Assembly: GCA_021018995.1 (NCBI GenBank)
Contig: CM037593.1
Coordinates: 15,900,088 to 15,964,087, forward strand
Direction of reading: 5' to 3'
DNA: 64,000 nucleotides
Source of the DNA: Chloranthus sessilifolius
Lineage: Eukaryota; Streptophyta; Magnoliopsida; Chloranthales; Chloranthaceae
Positions 59,101 through 64,000 of this stretch are shown piece after piece (the stretch's first letter is position 1; each line of letters starts with the position of its first letter). The position numbers and the translations under genes are program-made. Below the pieces are notes generated by a model. The model saw only the letters and a list, made by a program, of their open reading frames with translations, did not search any database and was not told the origin of the DNA.

Positions 59101-62100
59101 GAAAAACCCTTTGACAGATGATGGGCACATTGCTCCAATTTTCGACCACTTATCACCCTCAAACGGATGGCCAAACCGAAAGCACCAATAGGAGCCTTGG
59201 GAATCTCCTTCGTAGTCTTGTCGGGGATCATGTTAAGACCTGGGATACCATTTTACCCACAGCTGAGTTTGCATATAATAATTCTATTAATACGTCCATA
59301 GGCATGAGTCCTTTTGAGGTAGTATATGGTCATAGGCCTAGGACCCCATTAGATTTGATGCCCATGTTTGCATCCCATAGTGCCAGAGTCTGCCAATGCA
59401 TTTACACAACACATTCATAGCTTGCATGCCGAAATTAAACAAAAGATTAATTCAAGCAATAGACAATACAAATTGTCTGCAGATGCTCACAGGCGTTTTA
59501 AAGAATATCATGTGGGTGATTATGTGATGGTCCGAGTCAGGCCTCAACGGTTTCCATCGGGATTCGCAAAAAAGCTCCAATCCCGAGGCGTTTGACCCTT
59601 TAGAATTTTGGCTAAGAGTGGTCCTAATGCATACGTATTTGAGCTTCCTCCAAGCACGGGGGTTAGTTCAACGTTCAATGTGGAAGACTTGGTTCCTTAC
59701 TTGGGTTTCACCCCACCTCCTGAAAACCCACACCAGCCACCTCATAGCCCCAGCCCCAACCCAACCTTGCAGCCCGTACCTCTTCCATCCCCAAGCCGAC
59801 AGAGAAAAGATGAGATAGAGGATATAATAAATGATCATGTCGTCTCCACACAAGATGGGGGATTCTAAAAGTACTTGGTTAAATGGGTCGGAAAGCCGAA
59901 GTTCGAAAACACTTGGATCCACGAGAATGAAGTTCGCCGATTAAACCCTGACTTGATCGACATCTACCACGAGCGTGTTTCATCGGTGATGAAACCTTTT
60001 TGGTCCAGGAGACTTGACGGGGAAGCCACATACATGAACATCGGCTTTGGACCACATCAGTTTTACCGATGTCGGCAGAAGCGTAGAAGAAGCCCGAGTA
60101 CCGCAGCCTCAAGGGAGAAAAGGACGCAAACCGTCAGGAGAACAGCGCCGCAACGCGCTATCACAGCCGTCGCAGCACGCTATCACAACCGCCGCCGACA
60201 ACTTCAGACGGGATTTTCATTTTTTATGCGAAAATCGCATTTTTGTGTTTTATTAGTATTAGGATTCTTTTTATTTAGAATTAATTATTAGTAGCCTATA
60301 TAAAGAGGCTTGTAAATACTTTTTAATTAGATTATTGATTATTGAATGAGAGCTTTTGCTTTATGAAGAGAGAGTATTCTTCCCCGTGATGGGTTTGGTG
60401 TGAAACCAAAGGAGTGATTCTCATATATCTTCTTATCTTTGTCATCTATTTGCTTTGATCTATTATATTTGTTATCTCTCAATCTGTGTTTGCTTCCCTA
60501 AACCTTAGTCTAACTGTTTCCTTTCGATCCCAAAACCCTAAACCTTTTGAAACCCTAAATCAAATAAAGCCAAAAACCTTTTCCAAACCATAAACCGATT
60601 CGAAAACCATAAACTTGTTACAAAACCAAAACCTATTACAAACCCATAATCTAATTCTGCAACCCTGGTTCGAGCCGTGAATCTACATCGGATCGAAAAC
60701 GAGCGCCTAAGCCTGGAAAAGCTAGAGTTCTATCTCTAGGCTTGATCCCGCCTTAATCTTACGGTACTTGCACATCGGACTAGAGCCTAATTGGATCTCG
60801 CGTGATTTACCCACCAAATTCTTCAAATCCTAAGGTATTTTAAGATAATTTTGTGGTTAAACTTGAGTTAAGATTTTTAATTTCGACAAATCCGCATAAA
60901 ATCATCATTCACGTATTTTAGGGTTACCGTTCTGTGTCAAGAAGTCAACTAATTCTTCTTCTCCGTCATCATCATCGCCGTCATGTCCCACTTATTGCAG
61001 ACTTTGCAAGTCTTATTTCTCGTCTCATTTCTTTTTCGGACTAAGCTCTTTGTTAGTCAACTATCCAGTGTAGTTTCTCACTACTACTCTCCAAGGTTTT
61101 TTATAGATCTAACACCATAGATCTAGGAAAGATTGAGACTTTTCACTATTTATGGGTTTCAGTACCTAAGTTAATAACAAAGAAGTAATAATAAAGGTTG
61201 GACTAAATCCCAACCATCCAATTTCTAAGACCTTTAACCACACCATTAATTAGTAATTTGGATGCCTTGTACCCAAGAAATTTGGTTGACTTGTAGACTA
61301 ACCCTTATGTTGTGCACCTCAAAGTCGTAAAGGCTATAATTAGCCTTTTCCAGACATGCACCACTAGTAGCATTTTTTAAGAAAGTGTTGAGCAAGTCAA
61401 GGGTCAGTTGGATCATTGAAGTCAAAACATGTTGGGCCAAAAACGTGGCGCCCCTTGGAACCCAAAAGACTCACGAGAGTCTTTATGAACAATCTCGGTT
61501 TGGGAGAGACCTGTCCCATGCATGCTTGAAAGCAAGCATGGATCAAATCTCCCTTGACATCTCTAGGTGCCACTTGGCAACCATCTTGACATGCATTGAG
61601 ACTGTACACTTGCATGGTCATCCATGCAATCTAAGACTCGTAAACTTCTATTCCAACATAACCATGAAACTCCATTGAAAGACCTTGAGAACTTGTGAGG
61701 AAGAACACCAACCGTCCACTCAATCACCTCCTTAACCTACCCCGAATGCTTTTCTTGCTAAATCAATAGAAAAATCAAAAGTTAGTACCTAGTATCATGG
61801 GATTCTAAATGACAAAGATCTAGATGACCCTCCACTTCAAGTACTTTTTTCACTCTTTGAATCCCTTCAATTTCTCATTCTGCCACAAGCTCTTTTATGT
61901 CTTTTAACACCTATATCTCAGGTTAGAAACTAAAAACCTCATTAAAGGACCTCCATTGCTATAAGTTCAAAAGCCCAAACATCACCATTTAAACCTTCTT
62001 GAACTACCCTATTTCCTCCTTTGTAATTGCTCTAGAATCACTGATGCGGAATCGAAGCATACACATCAAAATCGTGGCCGGATAAAGAGGAGATATCGCA

Positions 62101-64000
62101 AGAGAAAGTGGACCCGTGAATGGTTTTTAAAAGGCCCGTTAAAGACTTGTGTGCACATTATTTTAGGCGTTTTTATCTAGGTTTAGTTTCCTTTTTTTAT
62201 TAGGATTCTTTTAATAAGTGGTTTGTTTGAGGATTAGTTTCCTTATTTGAATTATTTAAAAGTCAGGCACATATATGTGATATGAGACTGTTAATTTCGT
62301 CACTTACAGCGCAACTATGGGAAACGTGGTCATAAATCTATCAATATATGTCAGAATTGCGTGATTCTTGTCTTGTTGGAAAGCTACTTCAATAAGCTTT
62401 CAAACAAGACTAATTTCACATCAATCGGACATCGTTTGACCCTTCAAAAGTGGTCGTGTAATATAAAAAAGGGGATTAGTGATAAAATTAATTATGACCG
62501 TTAGATTAGAAAGTTTTAATGGTTGATTAGGAATTTTATTTTTAGTATTTTTAGGGTTTTTTTTCTTTATAAATACACATTGTAATCTCTTATGAGAATA
62601 TTTAATGGATGATTAATAAGATTTATAGGTTTTGCCAATCAAAAAAAAATTATGAATTTTTCTTTGTGTAAATTCTAGAGAACTTGAGATGAGTTTTCAT
62701 TAGAAGAACGGTTCTTCTCTCGCGTGCGGTTTAGTGTGAGGCCAACTTTTCTTCACAGGAGTGATTCCTTGAATCTTCTTCTACCCCTATTCTCCTTTTT
62801 TATTTTATTTTTAATTGACAAGCGAGAATCCTAACCCCTATCTTGCGAAATTTACGCTATTTTAAGGTTAGTGTGCGATGTTCCTGCATCAATCACCAAG
62901 ATCAGAGTCAATATGTCCTTCAAATTTCGGAAAAAGAATCTTAGAATAATTGTTGAAGTTAAAGATTAGATCCTTGACCATGCGAACCCCATCAAAACCA
63001 TGGTAAGATGAGTTTGACTTCACTCTTAGGTTATATTTTCAGATTGTGCTGTAACTAAATTTCTATCCCTGTCCTCTCTAAATTTTAACACTTTCCAGGC
63101 ATTTAAGGAGATTGAAGACATCTTTTTGAGGTTTGGAAGAACTCATCTCAGGCCCATAAGCTTAGAATATTGAGGTAAGTCTTACAGAGATTTCTATTTT
63201 ACTCCAAATTCTGTCCTAGACCTAAAGAGAGGGATTCTAACTTTCTGTATTTAGTGTTTTAGGTCTCACTGAAAACGATCCCAACATCAAATTGGGCCAA
63301 AATAGAAGTGGCACCTGCTCAAGTTCTCTCATGGGGTGAGATTTACTTTATCTCACATCCAAACTGTCCCTAATTCCTCATCCTTAACTCAATGAAAAAA
63401 AAGGGTTCCATTACAAAAAATCATATCATACTAACATTTCTCAAAAAGAAACTTGTAAAATATAGAGAGAACAATGAAAGAATTTGTAGATTACAAAGAA
63501 AAAGCTCAAGCATGAGCTAGCAATAGTGAACATGCAACTAATTAATATGGCGTACCATGGCAAAATACGGATACGGGTTTAATACGGCGAGCGAAAAAGT
63601 CTGAAAAAAATGACAAGATACGGAAAAAATAGAAAGCTCAAAAAACAAAGTCTGGAATAAAATGTTTAATAAGTTTTAAGTTTAAGTTTTACTGTATTTA
63701 AAAAAAGTTTTAAAATAGTTACTTTAAATACGATAAAATACGGGAATAAAACGTTTAATATGGGTATTATGTTCATATTTTTTGAAAAAAGGCCGTATTT
63801 TGTCACTATGATCCACAACATAAGGAAACACAAAATAAAATTTTGACGATAAAAAGAATTATAGTGCAAGCAATTTCAATAGTTAGTGAAGAAGAAAATT
63901 TTGCAATCTAAAATTAAATAATAATAATAATGAACATCCATTACCATTAGGAATATCATTTACAAGAGGAAGCTCATCACTTTCATCTATGTCACCATTT
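53178..64000 (-). CDS. OTU7: Host gene, 3' part: SEC-C protein, probable OTU7-like deubiquitinase
   Basis: Exons on the minus strand, found by frame and splice sites: 63945-64000 (continues beyond the window), 54376-54455, 54213-54356, 54001-54096, 53178-53288 with stop TGA at 53178-53180. Phases are consistent: phase 1 over the big intron, then phase 0 throughout. Encoded in order: an acidic stretch ('[14 protein letters not shown]'), a Ser/Cys stretch, an acidic stretch with '[18 protein letters not shown]', the SEC-C zinc motif '[19 protein letters not shown]', a basic segment '[12 protein letters not shown]' and the end 'PPDMGALCI'. SEC-C plus this C-terminus recalls plant OTU7-type cysteine proteases that cut ubiquitin. 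The OTU domain would lie outside the window, so the assignment is by resemblance. The intron at 54456-63944 holds Gypsy-2. Whether the gene is still expressed cannot be seen. Confidence 0.7.
54001..54096 (-). CDS. SEC-C motif exon of the host gene
   Basis: Acceptor TTCAG at 54097-54101 and donor GT at 53999-54000. Exactly 32 codons, phase 0 at both ends. Carries CPCGS and ACC, the C-x-C...C-C zinc-binding pattern also found at the C-terminus of SecA. The high conservation of this exon is the strongest sign of a real gene in the window. Confidence 0.8.
54569..55480 (+). repeat. Gypsy-2 5' LTR
   Basis: TGACGGAGACGCCAC to GTTCCGCATCA, 912 bp. Includes a run of about 20 T near 54765-54785. Confidence 0.88.
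55483..55499 (+). promoter_or_regulatory. Gypsy-2 primer-binding site
   Basis: TTTAGTATCAGAGCCCT, 2 bp after the LTR. One base of the initiator-Met complement is changed (TTAG for TTGG). Confidence 0.8.
55613..56650 (+). pseudogene. Gypsy-2 gag
   Basis: The start at 55613 ('[13 protein letters not shown]') aligns with the Gypsy-1 start. Coiled-coil-like 'RLNTIEQAQ' and '[10 protein letters not shown]'; a TAA at 55922-55924 in '[10 protein letters not shown]'; the capsid-like block to 56290 with '[11 protein letters not shown]'; TGA at 56292-56294; and then the CCHC knuckle '[14 protein letters not shown]' near 56550-56590. Forms particles in functional relatives. The stops at 55922 and 56292 block it here. 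Confidence 0.87.
56651..60291 (+). pseudogene. Gypsy-2 pol with chromodomain
   Basis: Protease '[11 protein letters not shown]' near 56835; RT at 57500-58060 with '[17 protein letters not shown]' and '[14 protein letters not shown]', and a TGA for the conserved Trp before 'KTTF' at 57745-57747. RNase H starts '[14 protein letters not shown]' (58315), but its second half is deleted at 58485-58488. Integrase zinc region '[11 protein letters not shown]' near 58785; core '[12 protein letters not shown]', 'IVSDRNVKF' and '[10 protein letters not shown]' to 59420. Chromodomain '[15 protein letters not shown]' near 59870-59915. The frame continues past the LTR border (60015) to 60291 with an Arg-rich tail. 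Dead by several stops. Confidence 0.88.
60015..60939 (+). repeat. Gypsy-2 3' LTR
   Basis: TGACGGGGAAGCCAC to GTTCTGTGTCA, 925 bp. Matches 54569-55480 with scattered differences. Confidence 0.88.
60940..62041. other. Intron sequence, nothing recognised
   Basis: Part of the large host intron. 'GCATGCTTGAAAGCAAGCATG' near 61521-61541 is a palindrome. No element ends or domains seen. Confidence 0.45.
62042..62891 (+). mobile_element. Solo LTR in the host-gene intron
   Basis: TGATGCGGAATCGAAG to GTTCCTGCATCA, with a perfect 5-bp duplication ATCAC at 62037-62041 and 62892-62896. 850 bp. Outer parts match the minus strand of 48467-49560. Contains 'GGAGTGATTCCTTGAATCTTC' near 62759, similar to the post-TATA region of the Gypsy-1 and Gypsy-2 LTRs. 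No coding. Confidence 0.87.
62892..63944. other. Intron sequence; possible hAT-like MITE at 63556-63810
   Basis: Mostly unrecognised. 63556-63810 starts CATGGCAAAATACGG and ends CCGTATTTTGTCACTATG, imperfect inverted repeats, with internal AATACGG motifs. No 8-bp duplication is visible, so the MITE call is weak. Confidence 0.4.

Larger units (their letters stand above)
54569..60939 (+). mobile_element. Gypsy-2: chromodomain Ty3/gypsy element in the host-gene intron
   Basis: A full-length 6371-bp copy of the Gypsy-1 family, antisense to the host gene. It has 5' and 3' LTRs, a PBS and degenerate gag-pol. Flanks GGAAG (54564-54568) and AGAAG (60940-60944) form a target duplication with one mismatch. 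Distinct from Gypsy-1 by an RNase H deletion and by the absence of the nested LTR and the 186-bp duplication. Confidence 0.92.

Overview
The window is plant nuclear DNA, almost certainly from a flowering plant. It is repeat-dense and AT-rich, with endogenous caulimovirid (pararetrovirus) copies, chromodomain Ty3/gypsy elements, an L1-type LINE, DUF659-type hAT transposons and Tourist-like and Mutator-like MITEs. I recognise only one host gene. No rRNA, tRNA, CRISPR or prokaryotic-style operon was seen. All family names rest on motifs read by eye; no database was searched.

1-42671 is a cluster of three degenerate endogenous pararetrovirus (EVE) copies. EVE-A (+, about 405-27589) is broken up by hAT-1 (1487-6636), hAT-2 (7303-10704), a hAT-type MITE (11558-12043), chromovirus Gypsy-1 (12451-20077, itself carrying a solo LTR at 17161-17896), truncated hAT-3 (about 22043-24767) and a 2.4-kb solo LTR (24846-27249). 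Most of these insertions have target-site duplications readable from the sequence, and the viral sequence resumes on the far side. EVE-B (-, 27590-29247) holds only the viral 3' part and is bounded by a 33-bp inverted repeat. EVE-C (+, about 29248-42671) is split by a 6.1-kb LINE. Combining copies, the viral order is: primer-binding site, movement protein, capsid region with CCHC knuckle, protease, reverse transcriptase, a second ORF with a viroplasmin-like N-terminus, an as-1-like element, TATA box and leader. RNase H is missing from both copies that could show it. Every viral reading frame is disrupted.

42672-53177 is intergenic. It contains degenerate tandem repeats, a Tourist-like MITE (43773-44398), Mutator-type MITEs (44865-45292; remnant 51655-52011), a GACCCACGCAGGGT minisatellite, and a small LTR element with PBS but no coding region (48038-51469) that carries a nested solo LTR (48467-49560). 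A pair of inverted Mutator-like ends at 46083 and 53125 may delimit one large element.

53178-64000 (-) is the 3' half of a host gene. Phase-consistent exons encode a SEC-C zinc motif and a C-terminus resembling plant OTU7-type deubiquitinases. One 9.5-kb intron (54456-63944) contains the full-length chromovirus Gypsy-2 (54569-60939) and another solo LTR (62042-62891).

The most interesting structures are: two viral promoters pointing at each other across an inverted duplication (27250-27930), a likely double-stranded RNA source; the inverted-repeat-bounded viral fragment EVE-B; the viroplasmin-like viral ORF2 next to a missing RNase H; and chromovirus frames that run through the chromodomain into the 3' LTR.
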